The position numbers and the translations under genes are program-made. A stretch of DNA of 62,000 nucleotides from Apostichopus japonicus (taxonomy: Eukaryota > Echinodermata > Holothuroidea > Aspidochirotida > Stichopodidae). Below the pieces are notes generated by a model. It was not told where the DNA came from and ran no database searches. It worked only from the letters and a program-made list of their open reading frames with translations. Position 1 is the first letter of the stretch, and every line of letters begins with the position of its first letter. The stretch spans positions 5,802,501 through 5,864,500 of the forward strand of contig NC_092568.1 in NCBI RefSeq assembly GCF_037975245.1. The letters run 5' to 3'. Shown here piece after piece: positions 1 to 11,839 of the stretch.

Positions 1-842
1 AGACAATACACAGTGTCTGGAGTAGTAAACAATAAACACACAGTGTCTGGAGTAGTAAACAATAAACACACAGTGTCTGGAGTAGTAAACTAGACAACAC
101 ACAGTGTCTGGAGTAGTAAACTAGACAATACACAGTGTCTGGAGTAGTAAACAATAAACACACAGTGTCTGAAGTAGTGAACTAGACAATACACAGTGTC
201 TGGAGTAGTAAACTAGACAATAAACACACAGTGTCTGGAGTAGTAAACTAGACAACACACAGTGTCTGGAGTAGTAAACTAGACAATAAACAGTGTCTGG
301 AGTAGTAGGCTAGACAATCCACAGTGTCTGGAGTAGTAAACTAGACAATCCACAGTGTCTGGAGTAGTAAACTAGACAACACACAGTGTCTGATGTAGTA
401 AACTAGACAACACACAGTGTCTGGAGTAGTAAACAATAAACACACAGTGTCTGGAGTAGTAAACTAGACAATAAACAGTGTCTGGAGTAGTAAACTAGAC
501 AATGCACAGTGTCTGGAGTAGTAAACCAGACAATAAACAGTGTCTGGAGTAGTAAACTAGACAATAAACAGTGTCTGGAGTAGTAGGCTAGACAATCCAC
601 AGTGTCTGATGTAGTAAACTAGACAATCCACAGTGTCTGGAGTAGTAAACTAGACAACACACAGTGTCTGGAGTAGTAAACAATAAACACACAGTGTCTG
701 GAGTAGTAAACTAGACAATAAACAGTGTCTGGAGTAGTAAACTAGACAATGCACAGTGTCTGGAGTAGTAAACTAGACAATAAACACACAGTGTCTGGAG
801 TAGTTAACTAGACAATCCATAGTGTCTGGAGTAGTAAACTAG
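1..842. repeat. Minisatellite, about 33-bp unit, open at left edge
   Basis: A tandem array starts before the window and ends at about 842. The core CAGTGTCTGGAGTAGTAAAC is followed by a variable linker (CTAGACAATACACA, AATAAACACA or CTAGACAACACA), so unit length varies between about 24 and 37 bp. Variants such as GATGTAGTAAAC and GTAGTAGGCTAG recur, which suggests local duplication of blocks. Open reading frames inside it are repeat artefacts. Confidence 0.95.
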
Positions 843-1310
843 TGGTTAACATTAATTGACTTTCTAGCATATTTTGAGACAATACCGATGACCCTTAAAC
901 TGTGAAGATACATCACCCCCCCCACCACCCCCCGTCCCTACACATCCCCACTCCAACATCTGAAACTGCCCTACATTATATATACATTATATTATATTAA
1001 CAGAATTCGCATGTATCATACGTAGAAGCGCTTGTTATATCCTGAGATAAGTACCCGATAAGACATATTTCACTCGTCACATGTCCATAAGTGTCCCTGG
1101 TGTAGCTAATGACTTCGGTCCACACCTTACGAAATTATTACCAAGTGTACCACGTGGCACGCCTCTTCCATTATAGGACTATAGTCACGTGATTATGTAT
1201 TCCCACTCTCACAAAAACAAAATCCACTTACAGGTCACAAAGAACAAATAACAATGTCCGAATAAATCTATTATTTACACTAAAGCTAGACAACTCATCA
1301 ATTCCTGTCG
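843..1310. other. Intergenic, 3' flank of the CUB-MAM gene
   Basis: Non-coding stretch between the minisatellite and the stop codon of the minus-strand CUB-MAM gene. It holds a C-rich patch near 917-960 and an AT-rich patch near 977-1003. The 3' untranslated region of the minus-strand gene should lie here. I see only an AATAAT-like hexamer near 1270 and no canonical minus-strand AATAAA close to the stop. Confidence 0.5.
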
Positions 1311-2819
1311 TTATCTCTTCCCCTTCCCAGGTGGTCTATTATTATCTGTCTCATTTTCTTCCTTAATTGTCTGAAAATTCACTTTTCGTTTATTCCTCTT
1401 CTGTTTTTCTCTGACGACTGGTTTAACACTGTTATCGTGGTATTTGTCTACGCTTTGATAAGCAACGTTGTATACGATTAACATCTCGTCAATTTTCCCA
1501 TTTGATAATTCATCTATTCTTTCCCATCTGATTGGTGGTTCTAAGCTGACGTCAGTCGTTACGTCATCTCTCATATGATCATCTAGAATGGTACTATAAG
1601 CAGAATTGGTAAAAGTGGCGCTCTCCACTGTGGAACTTTTGACCTTTTTCTCTCTCCTTTTTAATCTAATTAAAACATAAACTAAGATAGATATTAGAAA
1701 TACTAACATTATTGCCACAGACGTTATAGCGATGAATGCTATATCTTCTGTAGTCAAAACAACAAGGGAGTGCCTTGTAGGTTGCACTGCAGGGTCCCCG
1801 CCATTATTGTTGTTGTTTGGGGAATCCCCGTTGTTTATTTCACTACTTTCCGATTGTTCGGTCAGTATGACATCCGTTACGAAAGTCACTGTGTCCTCCA
1901 CGTGATAGTCTTCTTTCATCACCTCGTAGATGGTGACGTCATCTATTGCAATATCGATGTTTAAGGTAACCGCGGTTATCGTGACTGTACAGTTCTCCAT
2001 TTCGTTGCCGATATCGATTTCCACGGTGTGCCAAATATCTTTTTTATTCCCTTCTTCAAAAAGTACCAGATTGCCACAAACGTAAATCTGTAAACTTCCC
2101 GCCGCTCTAGCAAATCCCGCGTACCACATATGATAAGATAACTGTAGCGTTGCCGACGAAGACGTCATAAACAGTTGATACGGAGGTAAGACCATTGAAA
2201 AGGATTTCATGTTTGAATTTCCACGTTCTGTTCTTGCTAACATGAATGTCCCCGAGCTATTCCCGTAAGTATGATCCTCTGTTGGTCCACTGTAATAAGA
2301 GTCATCTGGCCCAGACATTCTCTTCCACTGTAAATCGTCTAATGATGACGTATTAAAAATCAAATCTATCGATTCAAAGTCATATTGGTAAATGGTTCGT
2401 ATCGCGTTATAGGAGGCATTAAAACCTCGACCTCTTGCATTACCGTCTGAATGGAAACCTAACCATAACTCATTCCCCAACGAATAATATACAACTGGTT
2501 CCTCTATTCCACGATCGCATCGACGCCAAATTTCTTTGGCCACGGAATCCATACTACCTTCTGCTAATCTTAAATAATCCGCTCTGCAAGTTACGTAGGG
2601 TCCTTCTACGTGGATGTCCCATAATGCTAACTTAATCATAAAACCGTCATCAACCCTAATATTCCACAAACAGTCTAAATTATTCTTGTAGTATAGAGGA
2701 TAATCCGGGGTACTAAATGCACCGATAAAAGATGTCCAGTTTCCACCACAGTCTCCATTGCAATATCGAAAAAATTGATATATAAAAAGAGAAAGCAAAA
2801 ACAAGTATCCGACCGTCAT
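1311..2819 (-). CDS. CUB-MAM single-pass type I membrane protein, intronless
   Basis: A 502-residue uninterrupted frame from ATG (2819) to TAA (1311). Seen: a hydrophobic signal peptide (residues 1-22), a CUB-like domain (about 24-140) with cysteines C24, C50, C78 and C101 in the spacing expected for two disulfides, a MAM-like domain (about 144-307) opening with YDFES and closing with IDDVTIYE, an Asn/Gly-rich linker, one membrane helix (about 362-386), a basic stop-transfer KRREKK and a ~116-residue cytoplasmic tail. The tail has tyrosine motifs (AYSTIL, VYNVAYQSV) and RKVNF, which fits the RVxF docking pattern for protein phosphatase 1. CUB and MAM modules are extracellular adhesion and recognition domains (as in neuropilins and meprins). 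The exact partner cannot be read from sequence. Adenine at -3 of the ATG and a TATA box about 90 bp upstream support this start and an active gene. Absence of introns is unusual for multi-domain receptors and might mean retroposition. No close named orthologue is recognised. Confidence 0.85.
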   Translation of the reverse strand: MTVGYLFLLSLFIYQFFRYCNGDCGGNWTSFIGAFSTPDYPLYYKNNLDCLWNIRVDDGFMIKLALWDIHVEGPYVTCRADYLRLAEGSMDSVAKEIWRRCDRGIEEPVVYYSLGNELWLGFHSDGNARGRGFNASYNAIRTIYQYDFESIDLIFNTSSLDDLQWKRMSGPDDSYYSGPTEDHTYGNSSGTFMLARTERGNSNMKSFSMVLPPYQLFMTSSSATLQLSYHMWYAGFARAAGSLQIYVCGNLVLFEEGNKKDIWHTVEIDIGNEMENCTVTITAVTLNIDIAIDDVTIYEVMKEDYHVEDTVTFVTDVILTEQSESSEINNGDSPNNNNNGGDPAVQPTRHSLVVLTTEDIAFIAITSVAIMLVFLISILVYVLIRLKRREKKVKSSTVESATFTNSAYSTILDDHMRDDVTTDVSLEPPIRWERIDELSNGKIDEMLIVYNVAYQSVDKYHDNSVKPVVREKQKRNKRKVNFQTIKEENETDNNRPPGKGKR

Positions 2820-2906
2820 CTTGAATCCGAAAAAAACGAAATATTGTTTATCTTATCGAGGAAGAGGCGGGAGGGTTAAGATCAGCTTCTGAGTTAACCT
2901 TTAATA

Positions 2907-2913
2907 CTTTATA
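2907..2913 (-). promoter_or_regulatory. TATA box of the CUB-MAM gene
   Basis: On the minus strand the sequence reads TATAAAG, lying 88-94 bp before the ATG at 2819. A start of transcription about 30 bp downstream would leave a leader of about 60 nt with no intron needed, consistent with the intronless reading frame. Confidence 0.5.
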
Positions 2914-2919
2914 AACATA

Positions 2920-5900
2920 TACCTTATACAGTATAACCCAGCCACATTATTCTTAAATTCCGATTCCCTCTTCACGTGAGATTATTATCATTCTAAGGAA
3001 TATAGTTTCATGTTATCAATATGCTGACATCTCGCATCGTCAATTATACTTTTATATAACAGGATACTAAACGAAAAATTTTAACTTTGATGATTCTAAC
3101 ATAACCATCCACATCATGTTAAAAGCATTAAATTCAAAATAGAAGTAATTTCAAAATACATATTTTAGACTGACGTTATGATCCACCAACACAAACACAC
3201 ACATGTTCCCCTCGTTCAGTTTACCCCTAGCTCCCACTAGTCGTAAATTTCCACCAGAATCCAAAAGAAAATATCTGAAATTATCAGTGAAACTCTGCTA
3301 ATTTTGGCCAGTTCTTCTGTATGAACAATTAGAGACCATCCAATCACAAATTCATGAACAAAGGTCGATTAGTTATCGAGTTTTAAATGTCCAAGGTGCC
3401 GTTTGTTATGAAATCCGAAAATCGTATACAAATTGAAATAATATTTCAAAAACCTCACCGATGGTATCACAGATGTAAAAACAATTCCTCTACCGTGTCC
3501 TCGATGATATTAACAATTTATTGAAATGTGTAGTTGCGAATTTACAGGAAAATCCTTCAGTGATAGGCCATATTTGTGAGAAAGGAAGATTGTTCAATTA
3601 AGTTTGAATATATATGATGTTTATACGGTCTAAATTTGTAAACCACTGAAAACATCCAATACAGTTAGTTTACTACATTAAGCAATTAGTCCACTGTGTG
3701 TATGCTTTGCTGACAAAATTTTGTCTGAGCACCACAAAGGATTCTTTGACCGCTGAACTCTGGCGTCTCCACAACAGTGCGTGGGATATAAATATATAAT
3801 GCTAGACTCAAGTTACCAAACGATTTCTGCTTTAGATAGCCAGCCCCTCAATCTCGTAAAATTCCCTCCCAGGAACGAGTCTGTCGCAGCTCCTTGGCAA
3901 TCAGAATGAACGACGAAATGAAAAATGGAATTTTAATAGAGGTCCTTTAGTACTTCAGATGATGATAATCCGTCGCTGTACCGTCTGCTTGTTGCTTGGA
4001 TACAAGTGATCGTCAAACCGCCATTTTTAAATTCCATTACACGACAAAGTTTTCAACCTATCACGTTAAAGAGATCGAAGAGTTAAAGTTAACAGTATCC
4101 TCGAGAAATGTTGGATAAGTATATGCTGTTGAAGTGCGCAAACATTTTTCAGAGTAGGTGAAGTGATGTAACTAAGTTACTCTATAAACTAAAACAAATC
4201 GGTTTTATTATTTTAATACTGCGAGGATCGTTATGGCTTTATTCGAGTCGATACTTTGCTGTAAACGGAAGCCGTGACACTCGGCTGGAACGGATCATAT
4301 CCTCCAGCTGTGATTCATTCATGGGTGGTATGTATCAGTTTTCCATGTAGAGCATACGTCATAACTTGAAAGGAAACAACACGAGTATGTTTCGAATTGA
4401 TAAAATCCACATCTCGACAGCTTCTCTGATCTTCACTCCACTGCAGTAGTATACATGAACTAGCAGTATAGTAGGAACAATGTTGCATGGACTACAACTA
4501 TAGGCCTATAACATATAAAATAAAGCTTCGCGTTAGGAACAGCTGTGTCGTTTAAATCGTTTATTGTTTTCATGTATAGGGAAATATATACGGTACATTC
4601 AAAAGTGCATAGACCAAACTACTAAATCAATAAATGCATTTGCAGAAAGTTACATATTTCTATCGTACAACGTCACAGCATGTTCTAAAAAAAGACGTAA
4701 CTGTTATTGTTTTTTCTTAATCAAAAGTCCGAAGAATCAAATTTATTTATAGTCTACGAAAGCATTAATATCATGAGAAAATGTTCAACATGAAAGAGAC
4801 TATAGTTAGACCACAATAACGAACACGCTTACCAGGAGTCACATGCTCTTTTAATTAATAGAATAGAGTTCAGCTATAGCCATTCCATTGCTATGACTGC
4901 AAGTTCATTGATCACGTATATACCGTACATGTTGCTGAAAATCGCACTCTTGCTTCATCCGATACAACCGGAAACCGACACCGGTAAGGGATGATTCTAA
5001 AACAAGTAACCTATTGTCCAGTTGGGGGTATTGGGGCTCTACGTGGTGGAGAGATAATACTTTACAATGAACTCACGATATTGTTATGATAATCAACCAA
5101 TTAAAATTTTAAGTTATGTTTTGGCTGACTCATTCCGTATGAGACCATTGTTCACGGAATTAATAATAATATCTCGTAATCTAGCTATTAATACCGGCGT
5201 CTGATGGAAGAACACAAACTCCCGTGAAATAGGTCAACCATGAACTACTTTAAATGCTTTCATTATTGATGTGATGTAAAGATCTTTCTAGCATTGTCTC
5301 CTTTCGAGACGCAAACATCATATATAAAGTTCGCAGCGGTGCCCTTCTCTCTCTCTCGCTTGAGTCTAACCATTGGAAGCCATATTGGATTACATACGAC
5401 CGACATTTGTCCTGCTGAGTTACCGCTTTTCGATTGAAATTAAACCCTTATTTCGAAAGTTTATGTGAAGGAATTAAACTTTGATCAAAGGGGTCGCTGG
5501 CATACACAAGATCTGGTCGAATGTCAAATGAGATTACTCCGCATCCAGGGGTGACGTAACTCATACGACGCCTAATTGAATAATTAGTCCTCCCCTGAGT
5601 TAGCTTACTGACTCATATTATCAAAGCTAATGAAGTTGCCGTAATATCATAATATCTTCAATTAGATTCGGAATTTTAACGGCACTGTTGTAGTACAAAC
5701 AAGCTAACCTTGTTATGCATATAGTAGATTGAACGGACAATTTCTACCGAGTACGTGTTGATGTTGTAATTCCTGTCTATGTGAATAGTAGCACTGCAAT
5801 CATTATGAGGAATTATAGTTTTAAAAAGTGGAAAATAGCAAAGAAATGTTTGGCTACAACGGGCTTCGAATACCGTTCTAGCTAAAACCTTTTGTGCTCG

Positions 5901-8711
5901 TTTTTCAAGCTATTTTTCTTTGTTATCCGTGAACTACCCTCCCCCCATCCCCCCCCCCCACTTCAACGCACTACAGTCCACCAAAGAAAGAACTTAGCTA
6001 AAGAATTGCCATTCTCGTAACCTGCATTGAAATAATTGAATGTTAGTGAAGAGACGTTGTTTGATAACTGCAGTGCTGCAGTAGCTATAATTACCATGTC
6101 CGCTTAAAGATGTTGCCTGTCAGGAATGTCAACTGTTAACGCCTATTGATAGTTATTTCCTATCCGTTTTTGGAGTCGTTGCACCTGAGACCCTATTTTT
6201 AATAACTAATGCGATAAAGATGATTTCCTATATAGCACATGGAAGAGATAACATCAACCTCCTATTTGACTAACATACACCGTTGGGAAATGCTCTCCAT
6301 TTAGGTTTCATGTTATAAGAAATTCTGGTTATAAACATATACAATCATTCTGCCTAAAATATTCACTTTTCTTGCTTTCGTACATGAGTTATTTGTTCAG
6401 AACTGCCCTGCTATAGTTTATGTATTATTTTCAGGATGCAATCGAAACAATTTAAACTTCTTTGATGGCAGAGAACTAATTTAACAAAATGTCAATCAAA
6501 ATTCGTTAATGTTCGTAACTTCCAAACGAAAAACTAAAATGTTGGGCTTCGATTTAGATACCGACCAGCCTTTTACGAGCGATGAAAAAGCATTGTCGTC
6601 TGCTCGCTCACAATTCTTACGCAAAATTCTCGCTCACAATTCTTCAATCAACCAATATAAATTGCAGTATTCTAGTGTGTGTGTGTGCGCGCGATCTGAG
6701 GGCTTGCCTGTGTGTCGCAGCTGTTGTTGAACGCTTCACTTGATTTATAAAGTATGATTTAATCCTGATGATATACAGGGGTGAAAACTTTCTCAATTTA
6801 AGTTGAGACCTGGCATTATTCTTATAACATTACGTTCCTCTAAACCCTCCCTACACACATACACAACCCCAGCCAATTGCAATAAACCAATCTACGATAG
6901 AGAATTATATCACTATCCATGCTGTATACTGTTACTTGCATGAATTTATCGCACAATGATGTTCTCGGATATCAGACCTGTGATAAGCTCTTTCGAGTTT
7001 AGCCATGATGCATGCTGGTATGTACATATATCCTACATTAGTAGTTCCCAATCATAATACATCGCAGCTTACAATACATCTTACATCACCATTATCAGAC
7101 TGTAAACACAGGAGTCATACGAAACTCCTCTAAAATGTTCTAATTTCCCGCCAGACGTAAACAGTTTTGTCTTTGACATAACACTCAATAAATAAAATAG
7201 AAAAAGTTATTAGTACCAGAACATAAAAATGTTTTGACGTCATGCTCATATCTTAAGAGTAGAGCGCTCGCAGTTTCAAATATCGCCTCCCTTAGTCATA
7301 CACAAAAACAACAGAATCATATTTCTGTCATCACGACCTAGATTCATTTGTGTCATTTTAGTGAAGCATAAACCAAGCAACAACTTTTATTGGAAGGCCG
7401 GGAGGAAGGAAGGGGGGGGAGGTTTCAAAGTTGGACGAGATCATTGTCAGCCATAGAGTTAATATTACCCTGTTTTCCCGGAGTTAGTCTTCCACTTCAC
7501 ACTGACGTCTTCTCAGGCATCAGGCATTTCCATCTAGCAGAGTGCCAGGAATTCTTCTACCCGGACCTATCCACACTTCCACCCCTCCCTTTCCCCTTTA
7601 ACCTTGTTATAGTATGAGTTAGAAAATGTGTTAGGCATAGATAAGCATAAGACACACTTACATAATAATTTCTTGAAAAATGACATCACACCAAATTTCC
7701 CAGACAGTGGCGTTGTGGTGAACATTTTAACTAGGAGGGAGAAGGGGAGGTTAACACTTATAGTCTCCAAGCAAAAGGGAGAACAAAGCACAGCAAAACG
7801 TGAAGGGATATGTAAAGGTCAACAACCCCGCCCCCTCCCCTCCCCTCCACTCCTACCCACCCCAAACATCCAGTGACGCTCACGGTTTTGTAGTTTAAAT
7901 GTTGCACATATCGTCCAAACCTAATACTTGCACTTAGCCTCCCATTCGTTACTTCATATATGAACATGACAAAATGAACTTCCTGTTAATATCGGAATAG
8001 TCATGGCTTACATTTTCCATGAACCGGAAGTATGCTTTACTGTAACGGTTTGCGGTGCGTCTTGTTTTGAGATGTTGACTCCTTTACTTCCACTGTAATT
8101 AACCACAACGTTTCCTATCAAATCATTCTCTTTTCCGTGAACTTAACTTGACTGTTAGTGTTCCGCACTATTAATCTGTATAGTACCATACCACAACTAT
8201 AGAGTAACGCACATCCGCACAAAAGGTTAAGCATTATCGGTGAACTTGGTTTTGGCATGTTTGCAGTTATTATCGTAGGTCTAAAACACGAGGCAGATTA
8301 TAAATGATATCAAGCAGTTCATAATTTGATGGAGAAATGTAAAATAACGCCACGATAGCGAACATTATATTGGGAAGCAATGTGCTAAACTTTCTCTTCT
8401 TTTAAGCTTCCAGTCTAGTCGGTAATTAACCCCTCTAGTCGGTATCATGGGATTGTCATATTCAATGGTTATGATATAGTCCAATAAAGTTATAATATGA
8501 TGAGTATATTACGTGTCAGTATAAAACTACCTCTGCTCTGGCGACCCATAGGAATGGGGCAACCTTGGTATTAATGTCAGAACTATACCTATATATACCA
8601 ATATAGATGGTTGTACGTAAAAATATAATAATATATAGTTCAGACACCTGTATTTCAAAGAAATGAGTCTGCTGCCACCTACAACATTTGCAAAGCGTCT
8701 TTTAAAGACAT
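2920..8711. other. Long intergenic region without recognisable genes
   Basis: About 5.8 kb of AT-rich DNA. The frames here are short, lack domain signatures and have no convincing splice partners. It holds an oligo-C tract near 5941-5962, a short TG/CG run near 6675-6695, a purine-rich patch near 7390-7420 and a C-rich patch near 7827-7865. Apart from a possible plus-strand TATA element at 5321, I see nothing assignable. Confidence 0.5.
5321..5329 (+). promoter_or_regulatory. Possible TATA box with CT-rich initiator region
   Basis: TATATAAAG is followed about 25 bp later by a (CT)n tract (5345-5358). The spacing resembles a core promoter, or the middle of a solo retroviral-type LTR. No coding exon could be attached to it. 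Confidence 0.25.
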
Positions 8712-9043
8712 TGAAGACTCGCCCCAAACCGCGTGCCGTCCTCTGGAAAAAGGAAACTTTCCGTTGCTTGCAAGTGAAATTTTTTCTTACAGACAGTAAT
8801 GAAACGTGATACCTTGTTATCTTTTATCTGGACCTGAGATGTCCATCGCTGCTATGTACACTACGTTTTGGGTATTGACCGTAGCTGCATGTGTTGACTG
8901 TACACTAGTGTCTAATTACCGACGGTAGCAAGCTGTGTGTGTATTTTCTGGGATCGATGGTAGTGTTCGACATTACTGTTACACCTCATTCGAAACTAGG
9001 TCAGATTACCGGCATCAGACGTTTCTTTGTGCGCGAGTCTTCA
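8712..9043. mobile_element. TIR element, copy A (332 bp, non-autonomous)
   Basis: It begins TGAAGACTCGC and ends GCGAGTCTTCA, a perfect 11-bp terminal inverted repeat. Weaker inverted similarity extends outward on both sides (TTTAAAG and CCTTTAA). A second copy lies in opposite orientation at 60495-60836 and matches over nearly its whole length with scattered substitutions. No transposase is encoded, so this is a MITE-like element. Short frames inside it, such as one containing VTPHSKLGQIT, occur in both copies only because the DNA is shared. Confidence 0.75.
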
Positions 9044-11131
9044 CTTCCTTTAATCTTCAACCGGGACAGATTCACGAGTTGGTACTTGGCAATTTCAAGG
9101 GCAAGGAGCCGCATGTGTACCGATCGGAACACTTTCGGATAATGTAGTCTTTTAGACGTCGGAGAGAAATATATTACTCGAAATTGTTTCCGTAAAGAAA
9201 GAGTACAAAGACAAACTGCGTCAAGGAACGCCAACTTGTTTCATCAAACCATTTCCGAGGGAAATGCAATTGTCGATTACGCAATACCACCAAACATACC
9301 CAATATTTCACTGGGAATGGGGTGCGAGTTACGTCACAATAAAAACAGAAGGGAATCTATGCCTCCTTTATCAAAATCCATTTAGCCTCAATCTGTCGAA
9401 TAGATCGACATATATCGACTTCGAATTTTATTATTTAATGTAAATTAAGTGGGACAAAATCACTCAACTCTTTGGTTATCCTAAAGTCTGGGGGCGGGAG
9501 GAGGGGGATGATTTTCTGTGTTGACCTTTCGGTTAAGTGTGTGGATGGAAATAGAGCGATAGCACATACCGTATTATGTGTAATTTCAACGTCCCGTCGA
9601 TCGTGTCGTGCATGTAATGGTTGACTACTGATTATATAGGCATTAAAGTTTCAGCAGGCAACATTCGAGACACATTGCAGACCATATATGTGAAGAGTGA
9701 TACATTCTCTCTTTAATGATCATGCTACTAAAGTTAAATCTTGTCTCTACTTACATCTGACATGCTCCTCCTTCTAATGTTTGTATGACGAGAGATACTT
9801 TCTTCATCCGTAAGTCAAGCAATATTTACAATTTAAGAATCGACATAGCTTGGCAATTCCCTTCGCAGAGTAGCCTATGAGTCACATGATGTGAAAATCA
9901 ATTATCATTTCCAAAAATATCAGAATAAGCTCGAAGTCTGGGGGTATGTCTCCGGTTCCAGAAACTAAACGATTCCCCCACCCTACTTTTCATCTCCCTA
10001 ACCACCCTCTCCATCCCAATCCCTCCGCCCCTTCCCCACCTCCCTGGATGTCATGTACGAACATCACCGTAAGTGTTAAGTATTTGCTTTTGTCTCAAGT
10101 TTAGTAGGTGATAATTCACTCTGTTAATAATTGCCCAAACTAATGCATTCCATGCAGAATTTTCAGGCTAAAAGTAAGTACACCTGCTGTTTGTTGTAAA
10201 TTATGGACTTTTGAACTTGCCTTGGTGATAAACTTAAATGAACAGGCCCCTCCCCTCCTACACAAACCACCACCACCCTTAATGAAATCAGGGAGTTTAT
10301 ACACCATATCTTCTAAGCTAAGATAAGAAACCCACCTCCAACTATATGAAGTGGGAATGCCCCAGGTTGGTACAGAGGAAAGAGGAAATACACATAGAAA
10401 CGCACTTAAAGTTATTCAGATGTCCGGTCCTCACTTCGTGAACTTTGGTAAGATTACCGGAAATTGTTACAACTTTCCACCAAGCTATAACCCCAAGTCT
10501 ATGTATGTTTAAAGTGCACACGCCCAAGGTTGCGGTATTCCACAAGAGGAAACCCCCATAGAAACAGCACACTAGGCGCACAAAGTTAAGTCCCTTTGTA
10601 ACAAGACTGCGTGGATTAATACTTTTATGAATTTTTCTACGGCCCTGTTGCGCGCATCCCGCCGCGCACGGTGTTAACTTCTTACAGATAGAACGCGAAT
10701 GCGGACATTCCACCACGCTATACCATGCGCCAGTGCATTTGTAAGAAATTAATTAGCTGAGTATCCTGATTGGCTGCACTATAGCGATGAACAGAAAACA
10801 CATTCAGCTATTAAGCAAATGATTGAAGGACGCATACGTTAGTGAATGCAAGCAGCACCTGACAAAGCGCTTAGGCGCGGTATATTCCATACAAGACTTA
10901 TTCAATTATGCGCCTATTCCATGATATGCTATATTGGCTATTCAGCAAAGTACTCATTACTTCATATCAAGCAGTCATTACATGGCAACAGTTTGCACTC
11001 TGTCTTCCGTTTTATTAAATTTAATGTTGAGAGAATATACACACAGACTGGAGTAAACTGGACATTTAAAGCCTAAAAGACCTGTAAAGGTTTATATCTT
11101 GAACTAGAGTAGGCCAGCCCAAATAGTGTTA
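9044..11131. other. Intergenic region upstream of the homeobox gene
   Basis: No gene recognised. G-rich (9490-9508) and C-rich (10005-10045) patches occur. A more GC-rich part at 10350-10620 contains two related blocks sharing CATAGAAAC and AAAGTTA words. The last 300 bp before 11132 should hold the homeobox promoter. ATTTAAAG near 11065 is only a weak TATA candidate. Confidence 0.4.
10352..10605. repeat. Imperfect direct duplication, about 170-bp offset
   Basis: Two blocks (about 10362-10415 and 10525-10590) share the ordered words CC-A-GGTT, GAGGAAA, CATAGAAAC, GCAC and AAAGTTA with insertions between them. This could be an old tandem duplication or part of an unrecognised transposon. The minus-strand 124-residue frame across it has no features of a real protein. 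Confidence 0.35.
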
Positions 11132-11839
11132 ATGGAGGGTGCTCTGTCATCAGTCTCAACAACCAAGACTGGAACATTAACCAGGGAAAATACAAAGGGC
11201 TATGACGGTCGAGCAGCACGAAAAAGACAACGGACTGTCATCTCGCAACAGCAACTTTGTAAGCTGGAGGCATTGTATTGTCGAGAACAATGGCCAAAGA
11301 GATCAACAAAGGAATGTCTGGCCCAGGAACTTGGTATGTCCACAACCTTTGTAAACATTTGGTTTCAAAACAAAAGATCAAGAATTCGAAGAGCAATGAA
11401 ATTAGAACGAAACCAGATGACAAAGAAGAAATCGAGTTTTCCTATAATCCGCATTACGCCGATCGCACCAAAACCAAGACCAGTGGGAAAGGCCGGTTTT
11501 TATAGAAATCTAAAAAACGCCACTCGCCAATCTTCTGAGAGAGTTGCTCCAGGGAAACCTTACAACTGGAAAGCATCCTGCGAAATAGGTCTTCAAAATA
11601 TACACCCTCTTCCAGCTATTGCATCCAGATTCAAAACGAAATCTAGCCGAGTATTTCATCACGTAGAGAAACTATCGACAAGGGATCAGGCTCAATGCTG
11701 CAAAGCCAACTCCTCTCAGTGGAAATCATCTGAGCACGTTGGCGGGTTCAGCTCATGTACCAGATCTGCGAATCGCCAAGAGATAGTACTAGGTCAGGCA
11801 AGATGGGATCCTCAGACGTCTCATCATGGTGTACAGGAG
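11132..11839 (+). CDS. Homeobox gene exon 1
   Basis: 236 codons carrying the entire homeodomain. It ends in phase 0 at CAGGAG, followed by the donor GTAAGA. Confidence 0.8.

Noticed and set aside
8935-9234. Related frames at 8939-9142 and 60312-60605 (shared VTPHSKLGQIT) suggesting a gene family
   Set aside because: The similarity is bounded by terminal inverted repeats and includes non-coding parts; it is explained by two copies of a MITE.
10342-10716. 124-residue minus-strand frame
   Set aside because: No domain, odd composition, lies across a degenerate duplication; no promoter or splice context.
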